Of a DNA stretch of 64,000 bases, positions 9,205 through 18,435 are shown in pieces. Both the position numbers and the translations under genes were made by a program. This DNA is from JBDHWI01 sp964590135 (lineage in GTDB: Bacteria > Chloroflexota > Anaerolineae > J036 > Brachytrichaceae), in NCBI GenBank assembly GCA_964590135.1, contig CAZPVX010000012.1, positions 1-64,000 of the forward strand. Direction: 5' to 3'. How positions within the stretch are numbered: the first letter of the stretch is position 1; each line of letters begins with the position of its first letter. Below the pieces are notes generated by a model, which ran no database searches, was not told the origin of the DNA, and worked only from the letters and a program-made list of their open reading frames with translations.

Positions 9205-10038
9205 ATGGTGCGCATCGTGACGGATTCCAACGCAGACATTTCGCTTGATCTGGCGCGGCAGATTGGCATCTCAGAGGTCGCATCGACTTTTGTGATCTTT
9301 GGCGACAAGAGCTTCAAAAGCACGGAGATGTCGCCGGCGGATTTTCACGCGCGGCTGAAGACCGATCCAAATTTTCCCAAGACGTCGCAGCCATCGGTCG
9401 GCGATTTCGTCAACATCTACGAGAAATACCCGCATGACGAGATCGTCGCCATTTTGATCTCGAAGGACTTGAGCGGCACGTTCGCCAGCGCTGAATCCGC
9501 GGCCCTGACCATGGACGGCGGATCACGCATCACATTGATCGACACGCGGCAGGTCAGCGCCGGCGAGACGGTGCTGGTGTTGGAAGCGCTGCGACTGGCC
9601 AAGGAAGGCGCAACGCCGGCGCAGATCAAGGCGCATGTCGAATCACTCATTCCCCGTGCGCATCTGCACTTCATGGTGGAGACGCTGGAGAACCTCAAGC
9701 GCGGCGGGCGCATCGGCGGCGCGCAGGCGCTCATCGGCGGTGTGCTGCAGATGAAGCCGATCCTTACGATCAAAGATGGCCGGGTCGAGCCGCTGGAGCG
9801 CGTGCGCACTTCGGGCAAGGCGCTGGCGCGTTTGCAGGAGATTGTGCTGGCAGACTTGAAGGGCAAGCCCGATCCCAAGTTGGTGGTGATGCACGCCGCC
9901 GCGCCGGAACTGGGCAAACAGATGGCCGATGAACTTGCGAAGGCATTGGGCATCGCGACGCCAACGGTGGTGGAGGCCGGCCCGGCCATCGCCACACACG
10001 CCGGCCCGGGCGCGGTGGGTGTTGGCTACATCGCGTGA
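9205..10038 (+). CDS. DegV-family fatty-acid-binding protein
   Basis: A 277-residue DegV/EDD-fold protein. Members bind long-chain fatty acids and act as FakB-type partners of a fatty-acid kinase. The N-terminus VRIVTDSNADIS, the motif FPKTSQPSVGDF (fatty-acid carboxylate contact) and the strand-turn HFMVETLENLKRGGRIGG are all characteristic. The start is supported by AGGAG eight bases upstream of ATG 9205. No fakA is adjacent. It is monocistronic, followed by a strong hairpin at 10072-10108. Confidence 0.92.
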   Translation: MVRIVTDSNADISLDLARQIGISEVASTFVIFGDKSFKSTEMSPADFHARLKTDPNFPKTSQPSVGDFVNIYEKYPHDEIVAILISKDLSGTFASAESAALTMDGGSRITLIDTRQVSAGETVLVLEALRLAKEGATPAQIKAHVESLIPRAHLHFMVETLENLKRGGRIGGAQALIGGVLQMKPILTIKDGRVEPLERVRTSGKALARLQEIVLADLKGKPDPKLVVMHAAAPELGKQMADELAKALGIATPTVVEAGPAIATHAGPGAVGVGYIA

Positions 10039-10071
10039 TTGCGGATTTTGGAGCGTTGATTTTCGATTGAC

Positions 10072-10108
10072 GCAGCGCGGCTCAAATCTGTGCAGTGAGC
10101 CGCGCTGC
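10072..10108. terminator. 13-bp stem hairpin between degV and the CRISPR trailer
   Basis: A perfect 13-bp inverted repeat (GCAGCGCGGCTCA at 10072-10084 with 10096-10108, 11-base loop) lies 33 bases after degV. There is no clear T-run on either strand, so rho-independent termination is uncertain. It could end both the degV transcript and the leftward CRISPR transcript. From here to the array at 10286 nothing else is recognisable. Confidence 0.5.
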
Positions 10109-10285
10109 GAGTGGTGCCGGCCGGCAGCATCGGCTTGATCGTGAAAGAATGCGCACCACAGGGATCACGACAACCACGGGCGAATTATGTCGGACACCAC
10201 CACATCCTGATGTGGATCGAAGCAAACAACCTCAAAAGCCTGCATCGATGGGCGTTACGATAAGAACAATCAGCTAACGCCAGCG

Positions 10286-11661
10286 GTTTCAGTCTCCTCG
10301 TTCGGAGTTTAGTTAGTTCAACCACAGATGCGTGGGGCGAAGTGACGCTCGACACCACGTAGTTTCAGTCTCCTCGTTCGGAGTTTAGTTAGTTCAACAC
10401 GAGGATGGGGACCTTTATGCGCAGCCAACCAACGAAGTTTCAGTCTCCTCGTTCGGAGTTTAGTTAGTTCAACTTTGCAATTGCCGCAATTTTCGCCCTT
10501 GTCATCGTCTGTTTCAGTCTCCTCGTTCGGAGTTTAGTTAGTTCAACAATTAGGCTGGTCGAGTATCGCGCTGAAATGTCGTCTGGTTTCAGTCTCCTCG
10601 TTCGGAGTTTAGTTAGTTCAACGTATGGCCCCGGCTCGATCCTCCAGGGGGCGAGGGATTGTTTCAGTCTCCTCGTTCGGAGTTTAGTTAGTTCAACGCA
10701 ATTGTCATTGCGAATAACGGCACGGCGACCCCGTTGTTTCAGTCTCCTCGTTCGGAGTTTAGTTAGTTCAACCACGCGAGACCTGCGCGCCAGCAAGCCA
10801 CCCCCGGGTTTCAGTCTCCTCGTTCGGAGTTTAGTTAGTTCAACATGTATGTGCTGTCGACGACGGAGGTGTTCTTCTCTGGTTTCAGTCTCCTCGTTCG
10901 GAGTTTAGTTAGTTCAACTGGATTACATGACGCGCCACCTCACGGGTGACACGATGTAGTTTCAGTCTCCTCGTTCGGAGTTTAGTTAGTTCAACGGAAG
11001 TGCAGCACATCAGCCAGCCGGCACAGCCGGCAGTTTCAGTCTCCTCGTTCGGAGTTTAGTTAGTTCAACCCTGCTGGTAATACGAGCGCACGTCAGCGCG
11101 GTCTTCGTTTCAGTCTCCTCGTTCGGAGTTTAGTTAGTTCAACATGAATGCGCTGAAGCGGGAAGGGGTGTGCGACGAGGGTTTCAGTCTCCTCGTTCGG
11201 AGTTTAGTTAGTTCAACGCGCTGCCGGCGGGTGCCGTCGATGAATGTGCCGGTTTCAGTCTCCTCGTTCGGAGTTTAGTTAGTTCAACTGATCGTGATCG
11301 ACAGTCTCTCACATGCCTGGATCGGAAAGTTTCAGTCTCCTCGTTCGGAGTTTAGTTAGTTCAACCGGCCACGGCCGATCTTGCATCTGCGTTCACCACG
11401 CTGTTTCAGTCTCCTCGTTCGGAGTTTAGTTAGTTCAACAAGATCAACATTAGCGACACCGCGAAGAGCATCGCAAGTTTCAGTCTCCTCGTTCGGAGTT
11501 TAGTTAGTTCAACTCACCCTTGCGAGAGCGAATGTGGTTAATGGCGTCTGTTTCAGTCTCCTCGTTCGGAGTTTAGTTAGTTCAACCCATGTTCACCGCC
11601 TTAGATGGTGCTGCGTGTAATCCAGTTTCAGTCTCCTCGTTCGGAGTTTAGTTAGTTCAAC
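10286..11661 (-). CRISPR. CRISPR array, 19 identical 37-bp repeats, 18 spacers
   Basis: The repeat begins GTTTCAGTCTCCTCG and ends TTTAGTTAGTTCAAC as written on the plus strand. It starts at 10286, 10362, 10437, 10511, 10586, 10661, 10736, 10808, 10882, 10959, 11033, 11107, 11181, 11252, 11329, 11403, 11477, 11550 and 11625. Spacers are 34-40 bp and I see no duplicate. On the minus strand the repeat ends GAGACTGAAAC, matching the usual 8-base crRNA tag type (ATTGAAAC-like), with a short CTCC/GGAG stem. The array is therefore probably transcribed leftward, in the same direction as the cas genes, with newest spacers at the right (11.6 kb) end. Even the trailer-end repeat is undegraded, so no old decayed repeats are visible. 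Confidence 0.98.
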
Positions 11662-11854
11662 CGCTTACGATTTTCAGCCCTCGCAGAGCATTTACGTCCA
11701 AAAATGCAAATCGCCGGCCTCCACGAGCCTCTGGCGCGTTCATCTTTTGCCGAATCCGTCCTCCTTTTGCCATTCGCTGCTCATTTCCGCGAAAACCATT
11801 TTTTGCGCCAAAACCTGCCGCGTTTTCGCGCGCGGCGATGACCACTATTTTGCA
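11662..11854 (-). promoter_or_regulatory. Probable CRISPR leader
   Basis: A 193-base non-coding stretch between cas4 and the right-hand array end. It holds A/T runs unusual for the region (CCAAAAATGCAAAT, CATTTTTTGCGCC, CTATTTTGCATC). Position, composition and repeat orientation fit a leader that promotes leftward array transcription and spacer integration. An open frame across it on the minus strand resembles no protein. The exact promoter was not resolved. Confidence 0.55.
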
Positions 11855-12508
11855 TCAAACATCGTTGCAGAGCAAGCGATACTCGCACGCTGCGCATCGC
11901 GCGTGAAATGGTGTGGCCGCCGGCATTCGCTCATGCACCACACTGTCTCGCAAATTCCCCAGCAGGGCAAGCGTCTCAGCCCGCAACGCGGCGTCGATCA
12001 CCACCTCCGTCGCCCGCTTGCGCGGGATGAAGTAGATGAACCCGCGCTGGATTGTCACGCCGTGCAGCGCCTCCAACAGCAGCGCATAACCCGCCAATTG
12101 CACCTGCCAGTTTCGCTGCGCAGCCACGCGCGCCCTCCGGCTACCGCGCTCTTCCGGCGCCCCGCCCGACATGGAATCCTTGTAATCCACCGGGATCCAC
12201 TCACGGGCCGGGTCGCTCGGTGCGCCTGCAACGATGAGCATATCCAACCGACCATTCAACGCGATTGGCTCGCCTGGTATCGGGCCGGCAATCTCACCGC
12301 TCACCGGCACGTCAAACTGGCGCTCGCCCTCGCGCAAGCCATATGCGCGCAGGCTGCGACGATGCTCAAGCTCCTCCGTGGCCTGTCCTGCCTCCGCGCC
12401 GTGCTGCATGGTATAGGTCGATGTCACATGCACGCCCGGCAGGCAATAGCGATAGTAGGGGATGCGCGGGCAATAGCCCATTTGCTTGAGATCGGTGACA
12501 GTGAACAT
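11855..12508 (-). CDS. cas4: CRISPR-associated exonuclease Cas4
   Basis: A 217-residue RecB-like nuclease that trims prespacers and helps choose PAM and orientation during adaptation. One Fe-S cysteine lies at the N-terminus (MGYCPRIPYYR) and the other three at the C-terminus (ARCAACEYRLLC), the normal 1+3 layout. The nuclease core shows ALNGRLDMLIV, IPVDYKDS and the Q of WQVQLAGYALLLE. It is the last cas gene before the array, 17 bases after cas2. Cas4 is typical of type I-B adaptation modules, which agrees with the Cas8b1 effector upstream. Confidence 0.95.
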   Translation of the reverse strand: MFTVTDLKQMGYCPRIPYYRYCLPGVHVTSTYTMQHGAEAGQATEELEHRRSLRAYGLREGERQFDVPVSGEIAGPIPGEPIALNGRLDMLIVAGAPSDPAREWIPVDYKDSMSGGAPEERGSRRARVAAQRNWQVQLAGYALLLEALHGVTIQRGFIYFIPRKRATEVVIDAALRAETLALLGNLRDSVVHERMPAATPFHARCAACEYRLLCNDV

Positions 12509-12525
12509 GGCAGGATGGAGGTGAT

Positions 12526-12816
12526 TTACGCCTTCGGATTTTCAATTGACCCAGATACTGCAGCTGACGGCGTGGCAACCAATATTTCCAGCCGCTGTTT
12601 CCACTCGGAATCGCCAATGCAGAACAGGTAGACCTTGCCGGCCTGCTTGCCCAATCGCGCCCGCGCCTTCTTCATCAACTCTTCCTGATGAGTGCGCAGC
12701 AGGTTGCCGGCGAAGGCGCTGAACTGGATGCGATTCAGGCCGTAGTCCATGCACAGGTCAGCCACCTTGCCGCGCACGCGGTTGCTGCGGATGTCGTAGA
12801 TGACGATGCAGTTCAT
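12526..12816 (-). CDS. cas2: CRISPR-associated endoribonuclease/adaptation protein Cas2
   Basis: A 96-residue ferredoxin-fold protein that dimerises between two Cas1 dimers in the integrase complex. It begins MNCIVIYDIRSNRVRGKVAD, with the conserved acidic residue of YDI at the end of strand 1. NRIQFSAFAGNL and KVYLFCIGDSEW are further family motifs. The frame opens 27 bases earlier, but 12816 gives the canonical start. It lies 83 bases downstream of cas1. Confidence 0.94.
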   Translation of the reverse strand: MNCIVIYDIRSNRVRGKVADLCMDYGLNRIQFSAFAGNLLRTHQEELMKKARARLGKQAGKVYLFCIGDSEWKQRLEILVATPSAAVSGSIENPKA

Positions 12817-12899
12817 TTTCTGTTTTTGATTGCGTTTGCCCAAACCGCTCCATATGACGGCTCATCCCGCTCCCCCCAACCCCCCAGAGGGAGGGGAGA

Positions 12900-14021
12900 T
12901 CAGGTCACGATGAAGCCTTCATACGTCGGGCGGTCGCCGCGCACAAAGGTGGCGATGTGGCGCGCCTGGCACTGCACGATCTCGCGCAGCGGCCGGCGCC
13001 TGCCCTCATAGCGCTCGGCGCTCTCCTCCATGCGCGCCACAATGCGCTCGGCGATGCTGCGGCGGGTGGCGTCGTCCAGCATGCTGTCATCGCGCACCAC
13101 CAGCGGCATGCCCTTGCCCAGCATGCCCAGCAGGGTGCGGTCGACCACCGGCTGGCGAAATTCCTCGATCAGGTCAAGCGTGAGGCTGGGTTTGCCGGGC
13201 CTATCGGTGTGAACGAAGCCGGCGAATGGGTCGAGCCCGGCCAGCACCACCGCCTGCTCGACCATGCGCGCCAGAATGGCATAGCCGTAGTTCAACGCGC
13301 TGTTGAAGGGATCGCGCGCGCCGCGCCCGGTGCGCGCCGGCCAGTTCAACTCGGCCGGCACCAGCAGCTTGACGCCAGCCCAGTAGCGCTTGGCGGCGCG
13401 ACCCTCAATGGACATGAGCGCATTGCGCACTTTCTCGATGGGCGGTGACACGGGCAGCGCCGGTTGGGTCGATGCCACATCCGCCAGCGCCCGCGCCGCC
13501 AGCTCATCCATCTCCGCATCATGATCCAGCACCTCATGCAAAATCACCTGCAGCTCACTGCTGAGCGCCGGCTCGCTGGCCTTGCGGCTCTTGCTGTGAT
13601 ATTTCAGCAGCGCGGCCTGGTTGTTGATCTTGGCTTTGGCAAATGCGATGGCGAGCGTCACTGCGCGCTGATCCTGATAGGCCAGCAGTTGCGCGCGCCG
13701 CGTTTGCACGGTGCCGGTCAGGCCATCGGTGTAGAGCGAGGCGCCGGCCCTTGTTGTGATGAAGTGGATGGCGATGCCGCGTTCGGCGCAGGCCAGCACC
13801 ACGTCGCTGCTCAGGCTGGCGCCCTTGCCTTTGATCAACACCTGGCGCAGATAGACCAGAGGGGCTTCGACTTTCACCTCGCCCTTCACGGTGACGCGCA
13901 GGCGCTCGCTGTGCCGGCCCACGAACGCGCCAAAATCCTCAACGATCAGCGTCTCGATCGGTTGCACGGCGGTCAACGATGCCGGCGCCGGCGCCAGCGG
14001 GGGAGCAGTGGTGGTGGTCAT
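12900..14021 (-). CDS. cas1: CRISPR integrase Cas1
   Basis: The metal-dependent integrase of spacer acquisition, 373 residues. The N-terminal beta domain starts around LIVEDFGAFVGRHSERLRV. The catalytic triad is visible: Glu in MSIEGRAAKRYW, His in GFVHTDRPGKPSL, and the acidic residue in LTLDLIEEFRQPVVDR. I chose ATG 14021 because GGAGG lies ten bases upstream; the frame can be extended to a TTG at 14069 without a good ribosome-binding site. The order cas6-cas1-cas2-cas4 puts adaptation genes between the effector genes and the array. One adaptation set has to serve both the I-B and the III-D effectors. Confidence 0.96.
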   Translation of the reverse strand: MTTTTAPPLAPAPASLTAVQPIETLIVEDFGAFVGRHSERLRVTVKGEVKVEAPLVYLRQVLIKGKGASLSSDVVLACAERGIAIHFITTRAGASLYTDGLTGTVQTRRAQLLAYQDQRAVTLAIAFAKAKINNQAALLKYHSKSRKASEPALSSELQVILHEVLDHDAEMDELAARALADVASTQPALPVSPPIEKVRNALMSIEGRAAKRYWAGVKLLVPAELNWPARTGRGARDPFNSALNYGYAILARMVEQAVVLAGLDPFAGFVHTDRPGKPSLTLDLIEEFRQPVVDRTLLGMLGKGMPLVVRDDSMLDDATRRSIAERIVARMEESAERYEGRRRPLREIVQCQARHIATFVRGDRPTYEGFIVT

Positions 14022-14069
14022 GTTGAAATTGCCTCCGGGAAGCACGGCGTCGGCGATGATGCCGCGCAA

Positions 14070-15167
14070 TCAATCCGCCGTCATCCCCTCCTGCAAGGAG
14101 AGCGGCTCGTCGCTGGCGGCGAGTCGGCCGGGCTGGAGCGCCGGCAGGTGCAGCCAGCCGTTGCCCTTCACTGCGCTCTTGCCGGCGTGCGCGATCTCGG
14201 CCCAGCGCAGCAGCGGCATGAAGGGCGCCCAGTCCTCGGCCTCATAGATGGCGAGGCCGCTGAAGCCGGCCAGATTGGTGGCCGAGCCGGTGCGGTCGCT
14301 GCGGCCATGCAGATCGACCCAGTGCGTGTCGTCGTGGATCAATTGCACGCCGTCGGCCAGATGCAACAGCGCGTTGCGCGCCTCGCGGGTCTGCGGCAGG
14401 CATGGCAGCGGATTCGGCGCAGCGCCCTCCACTGCCACGTAGGGCTGATTCGCCAGCCGGTCCAGCTCGGTCAGGCGCTCAAGGGTGCGGTGGAGCAACA
14501 CGTTGAAGCGCGGCTCGCGCAGGGTCTCGCGCTGGCCGGCGGTGTTGCGATGGGTGAGCGTGGTGGGCGTGACGAAGGCCAGCTTTAGCGTGTGGCCGGC
14601 GGGCGTGGGCTGCTGGGTGATGTGGTCGTGGGTGATGGGCAGGTCGGGCATGCGCACGAGATCGTCGCCGGCGAAGAACACGTCCTGCGCCTGCTGGGTG
14701 AAGGGGTTGTCGCACCACACGCGCGCGAGCGAGAAACGCCCGCGCCAGCCATCGTCGTCGCGCCGGCCCATGCCGTGCTGGCCGGCGCGTTGCAGCGCCA
14801 TGATGAGATAAGGGAAGGCCTCAAGCGCGTGGGTGAACAGGGTGAGGCTGAAGTGGATGCGGCCGCCGGGCGGGACGACGTTGTCGCGCCGGCGCAGGTC
14901 GCACCACGGCTCGATGGTGAGTGGGCGCGGGCTGTTCTGGCCGCGCGGGTTGCCCTCGTCCAGCGTAGCGAGCAGATAGCGCACCATTGGGTCGGTGGGC
15001 GCGAACTGCAGTTGACTGCGGCGGTCACGCGGCGGATCCTGGGTGAGGTGAACGAGCGCGCGGAACAACATGCCGCGCAGGGCGCTGCCGGAGTGCTTGT
15101 GCAGGGTGATGGGGTCGCCGGCGGCCAGTTCGACGTGCAGGCGATGGGCGGTGAGTGGGTAGTTCAT
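14070..15167 (-). CDS. cas6: CRISPR repeat endoribonuclease Cas6
   Basis: Cleaves the CRISPR transcript inside the repeat to leave an 8-base 5' tag. This 365-residue protein has the two-RAMP Cas6 layout: SGSALRGMLFRALVHL near the N-terminus, the central HGMGRRDDDGWRGRFSL, and a C-terminal glycine-rich segment (LLRWAEIAHAGKSAVKGNG) that binds repeat RNA. His23 in ITLHKHSGSALRG is a candidate catalytic residue. It is longer than the usual 220-270 residues, as in many Cas6 proteins of Chloroflexota and Cyanobacteria. Being the only Cas6 in the locus, it presumably supplies crRNA to both effectors. It lies between cas3 and cas1. Confidence 0.88.
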   Translation of the reverse strand: MNYPLTAHRLHVELAAGDPITLHKHSGSALRGMLFRALVHLTQDPPRDRRSQLQFAPTDPMVRYLLATLDEGNPRGQNSPRPLTIEPWCDLRRRDNVVPPGGRIHFSLTLFTHALEAFPYLIMALQRAGQHGMGRRDDDGWRGRFSLARVWCDNPFTQQAQDVFFAGDDLVRMPDLPITHDHITQQPTPAGHTLKLAFVTPTTLTHRNTAGQRETLREPRFNVLLHRTLERLTELDRLANQPYVAVEGAAPNPLPCLPQTREARNALLHLADGVQLIHDDTHWVDLHGRSDRTGSATNLAGFSGLAIYEAEDWAPFMPLLRWAEIAHAGKSAVKGNGWLHLPALQPGRLAASDEPLSLQEGMTAD

Positions 15168-15241
15168 GTTTCAGTTTCCCTCGGGTGGGTGTGAATTTGG
15201 AATGATGAATTGAGAATTGAGAAAACGATGCGCAAGTATGT

Positions 15242-17632
15242 CTAGCGCAATACGCTTAGGTCGAGGCCGATGCCGGCATCGCCGCCAGCGTATGGCACAT
15301 CGACGATGATGGGATAGCCCGACTTGAGCAACTTGCCTTTGCTCTTGATCCAGCCCAGATGGCCGTAACGCAGCGGCACAAGCAGTTCCTGAGCCAGAAT
15401 CGGGTCTTGTTCTTTCTGTGCGTTGTATTCCTCCTGCAGGCACGCCGGCAACACCTCGACGCCGTCGAATGCTTTGTAGAACAGCTCTTCCAACTGCGGT
15501 TCACTTTGAAAGGGTCGCACATGTTCGACGATGGCCGTTGCAAATTCACGTTGGGCATCGGCATAGCGACGATCCCATTCGCCTGCAATTTCGCCGGTGT
15601 AAATTTCATCCAGCCATTGGCCGACCTGATCTTCCTGAATCAGTTCGCCATCCTGCCGGCGCAAGATTTCCAGCGCAGCAAGGATCAATGCCTCTGGATA
15701 CGGTCGGTCATTCACCACTGGCGCGGTGAACACATGCACCGGCGCCGCAGGCTTGATCTTGCGCCGGCGATTGATGCGCCCAAATCGCTGCACCAGCGCC
15801 TCCAGCGGCGCAGGGTCGGTAAAGATCACGTCGAGGTCGATGTCGAGACTGACCTCGACGACTTGCGTGGCGACCAGCACCACCGGCTGGCGCGCTGCGC
15901 TGTTGGCGCCGGCGAATGTGCGCACCATTTCTTCGCGCCTGGAGCGGTCGCGCATATTCAGCCGGCCATGCAGCAACACGGCTTTGGCATGGGGCAAGTC
16001 GGCCTGCACTCGCGCAAATGCTTCCTGTGCACGCGCCACGGTGTTGACGCATACCAGCACCGATTTACCGCCGTTGGCCTTTGCCATGATGTTCGCCCAG
16101 TGCTGCGCGTCAAGCAGATCGCCATTTTGCAGATGCAATTCATGCCGGCAAAAATCGGCGTACAGTTTGTCCTCGGCTTGAATGAAAGCCGACGTGCCAA
16201 GCGCATCTTCGAGCCGGCGGCGGATGAGCGATGGGAACGTGGCCGACATGATGAAGAAGCGCGCGCCGTGCTGCGTGCGCAGATAGCGCATCGTCTCGAC
16301 GATCAGTGCAAGGCGGTTGGCTTCGTAGGCATGGATTTCATCGAACACAAAGGCAGCATTCTGGAAATCTGCGATCATGCCTTCGTAACCCTTCAGGCGA
16401 TACATGGCCTTCAGCATCTGATATGGGCTGAAGACCTGCACCGGCGCATGATGCAGCCGCGCCAAATTCTGGCGCCAGCGTGCCTGCTGCGCTGCCTTTG
16501 CCGGGTTCGGCTCGGCTTGCATCAACAGACGATACAGCGCCAGCAAGCCGCGGCCATGCTGCATTTCCACATCGCGTTTTGGGAAAGTGCCGCTCAAGCG
16601 CGTCCACATCGCATTCATGCTGGCCTGATACGGCAGCGTGTAGAACAGGCGCGGCGCATCCGGCTGCGCGCTGGCCCACAGCAATGCCGCCTCGGTCTTG
16701 CCGCTGCCGGTCGGCGCGACCAGCAAGGCATGAGATCGTGTCACCTCGCATTGGCGCTGATGATCGTAAAGATCGAAGTCGCGATTCTGCTCGCGCGCAG
16801 CTACTTCCCAAACCGACTTCAACGTCTCAGCATGGCAATCGAGTGCGCGCACCTTGCCGGCGTGCGCCGATGCGGTGTGGTCGGCCTGTGTGATCAGGCC
16901 GCGCAGCAACAATTCCGCCGGCGTGAAGGCGTTGCGCTTGTCAAGGTCGCGGCTCCATCGCGCGTAATCTTCGAGCGCGCGGATGATCGACGTTGCACCC
17001 AGCGCCATCACCTGCTGCACGGCCTGTGTCTTTGGCAACGCCAGCGTGTGGGTTTCGATGGGTATCGCCAGGTCCTTCGCCCATATCTCAGCACAGTCGC
17101 CCAGCCAATCGTAGATCGCCTCATAGACCTGCTGAGGCACGCCGCTGAGGTGCAATGCGAGTTGCTCGTGATCGTCCAGCGGATAGCTTTGTTCGATGTC
17201 GTCCCGATCGCGATGGTGAGAGACGATGCCGGCGATGATCCACGAGCGCGTCTCGCCTGGCTGGGGAAAGAACCAGTCGACAAAGACAAGCGAGAACACT
17301 TCGTGGCGATGCTTTTGCCATGTGCGCCCCACGTCTGATTCGCGCATCTCCTTGCGCAGGCGATGTTGAAACGCGGTCATGCATTTGCCCAGATCGTGCA
17401 GCAGGCACGCCCAATACAGCCGCGACCAGAATTCTGGCTGGCCGATCTGCGCCTGCAAGTCGGGCCGCAAGCGATGCAGGTCGCTCAGCCGCGACAACAC
17501 TTCCCACGTGTGCCGAGACAGAGTTTCGCCGGCGCGCTGCCCTTCGGACGGGCTTTTGGCCCAGATGCCAAGCGCATCGAGCGCGTGCGGCCAACAGGAA
17601 GGGCGTGCTGCTGCGTGGTTCATCGCCATCAT
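15242..17632 (-). CDS. cas3: Type I helicase-nuclease Cas3 with HD domain
   Basis: Recruited by Cascade to unwind and degrade target DNA. The N-terminal HD nuclease (about residues 25-230) shows SRHTWEVLSRL, LLHDLGKCM and SHHRDRDD. The SF2 helicase has Walker A APTGSGKTEAALLW, DEIH box VFDEIHAYEAN, motif III IMSATFP, VATQVVEVSLDID and motif VI ALVQRFGRINRR. At 796 residues it is a normal fused Cas3. ATG 17632 overlaps the cas5 stop as ATGA, so translation is probably coupled. All catalytic motifs look intact. Confidence 0.96.
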   Translation of the reverse strand: MMAMNHAAARPSCWPHALDALGIWAKSPSEGQRAGETLSRHTWEVLSRLSDLHRLRPDLQAQIGQPEFWSRLYWACLLHDLGKCMTAFQHRLRKEMRESDVGRTWQKHRHEVFSLVFVDWFFPQPGETRSWIIAGIVSHHRDRDDIEQSYPLDDHEQLALHLSGVPQQVYEAIYDWLGDCAEIWAKDLAIPIETHTLALPKTQAVQQVMALGATSIIRALEDYARWSRDLDKRNAFTPAELLLRGLITQADHTASAHAGKVRALDCHAETLKSVWEVAAREQNRDFDLYDHQRQCEVTRSHALLVAPTGSGKTEAALLWASAQPDAPRLFYTLPYQASMNAMWTRLSGTFPKRDVEMQHGRGLLALYRLLMQAEPNPAKAAQQARWRQNLARLHHAPVQVFSPYQMLKAMYRLKGYEGMIADFQNAAFVFDEIHAYEANRLALIVETMRYLRTQHGARFFIMSATFPSLIRRRLEDALGTSAFIQAEDKLYADFCRHELHLQNGDLLDAQHWANIMAKANGGKSVLVCVNTVARAQEAFARVQADLPHAKAVLLHGRLNMRDRSRREEMVRTFAGANSAARQPVVLVATQVVEVSLDIDLDVIFTDPAPLEALVQRFGRINRRRKIKPAAPVHVFTAPVVNDRPYPEALILAALEILRRQDGELIQEDQVGQWLDEIYTGEIAGEWDRRYADAQREFATAIVEHVRPFQSEPQLEELFYKAFDGVEVLPACLQEEYNAQKEQDPILAQELLVPLRYGHLGWIKSKGKLLKSGYPIIVDVPYAGGDAGIGLDLSVLR

Positions 17633-18345
17633 ACAAATGCTTGAAAGATCAAGCCCAGCCGGCGTCCATTCACCTCTGCCGATTCAGGGTCAACCAGAAA
17701 TGTTTCGGGGCGCGATCCGAAAGCCAGCACGCTGGCATCGTCAGATTGCACGCGCTGGCGCAGAATGACGTAGCGCGCGAATGCCGGCCGGCGGTTGTTC
17801 TCATAGTCGAGCAGGCGCGGCATGGTCGCCACCACACCCTGCGGCATCTTCAACGGATAGTCGAACGGGATGAGCGTATGCTCGAAGTAGGCTGCGCTGT
17901 GCTGTTCCAGTTCGATCACCCGCACGTCGATATAGGCACACAGGTCTTGCGAGCGGCCCAGCACAACGGCGTAGCGCGGGCTGCGGAAGGCGCTTTCCCA
18001 CTCCGGCTTGTTCACGTAGAGCGTCAGGCGTGGTTGAAAGAGTAGTTGCCGGCGGAAGGGATTGATGTTGCCCTCCTGCACCTTGGGCAGTGTTGTGCCG
18101 GGCAGTTTGCCGCCGGCGGCATGCAGCACATGCACATGCTCCAGGTCTTCCAGCTTGCGCTCGTAGGTGAAGCGATAGGCAAACTGAATCCCCGCCGGCG
18201 ACACCCATTCACCCAGCGCGCTGCACAGGTGACCGTAGATCGTGGCCGGCGGCGGCATCTCATATGTCGGCTGCACGCCGATCATGAAATTGGGATAGCG
18301 GAAGGACGTAATCGCGCCTTCCAGCGAAATCTTGAGGACACGCAT
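17629..18345 (-). CDS. cas5: Type I-B Cascade subunit Cas5
   Basis: A RAMP-fold protein of 238 residues that caps the crRNA 5' tag in Cascade. The N-terminus VLKISLEGAITSFRYPNFM and the motif TYEMPPPATIYGHLCSALGE (the Cas5 proline-rich turn and helix) are characteristic. QGVVATMPRLLDYEN and RPAFARYVILR complete the fold. I chose ATG 18345, which has GGAG five bases upstream and gives the usual short N-terminus; the frame extends to 18366. It is preceded by cas7 after a 90-base gap holding an inverted-repeat element, and overlaps cas3. Confidence 0.88.
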   Translation of the reverse strand: MRVLKISLEGAITSFRYPNFMIGVQPTYEMPPPATIYGHLCSALGEWVSPAGIQFAYRFTYERKLEDLEHVHVLHAAGGKLPGTTLPKVQEGNINPFRRQLLFQPRLTLYVNKPEWESAFRSPRYAVVLGRSQDLCAYIDVRVIELEQHSAAYFEHTLIPFDYPLKMPQGVVATMPRLLDYENNRRPAFARYVILRQRVQSDDASVLAFGSRPETFLVDPESAEVNGRRLGLIFQAFV

Positions 18346-18357
18346 GCAGGCTCCATC

Positions 18358-18427
18358 AGGGATCAAGAGTCAGAGCGCTCATCCCCATTGCTCTGCAATG
18401 AGGACCTGCGGAGCGCTCCGACCCCTA
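18358..18427. repeat. Intergenic inverted-repeat element between cas5 and cas7
   Basis: The cas7-cas5 gap holds AGGGATCAAGAGTCAGAGCG, then an ATTGC-TCT-GCAAT hairpin and GGAGCGCTCCGACCCCT. The left part resembles the hairpin at 41971-42003 (AGGGATCGGAGC ... TCAGAGCGCTC ... ATCCCT), suggesting a small dispersed element. It may act as a processing or partial termination site that tunes the cas7:cas5 ratio. Confidence 0.4.
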
Positions 18428-18435
18428 ACCAAATT

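Noticed and set aside
10464..10908. Open frames on both strands encoding repeated peptides such as VELTKLRTRRLK
   Set aside because: They are translations of the CRISPR repeat and spacers; the periodicity equals the repeat spacing.
11657..11845. 62-codon minus-strand frame next to the array
   Set aside because: It starts inside the leader and ends in the last repeat, has no family resemblance or ribosome-binding site, and the region fits a leader.
15168..15180. AACTGAAAC just before the cas6 start codon, matching the crRNA tag end of the repeat
   Set aside because: Only about eight bases match and the rest of the repeat is absent; chance similarity is likely, so autoregulation by Cas6 is not claimed.
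15359..17338. 659-codon plus-strand frame
   Set aside because: Entirely antisense to cas3, which has all catalytic motifs; His/Arg-rich composition is typical of GC-rich shadow frames.
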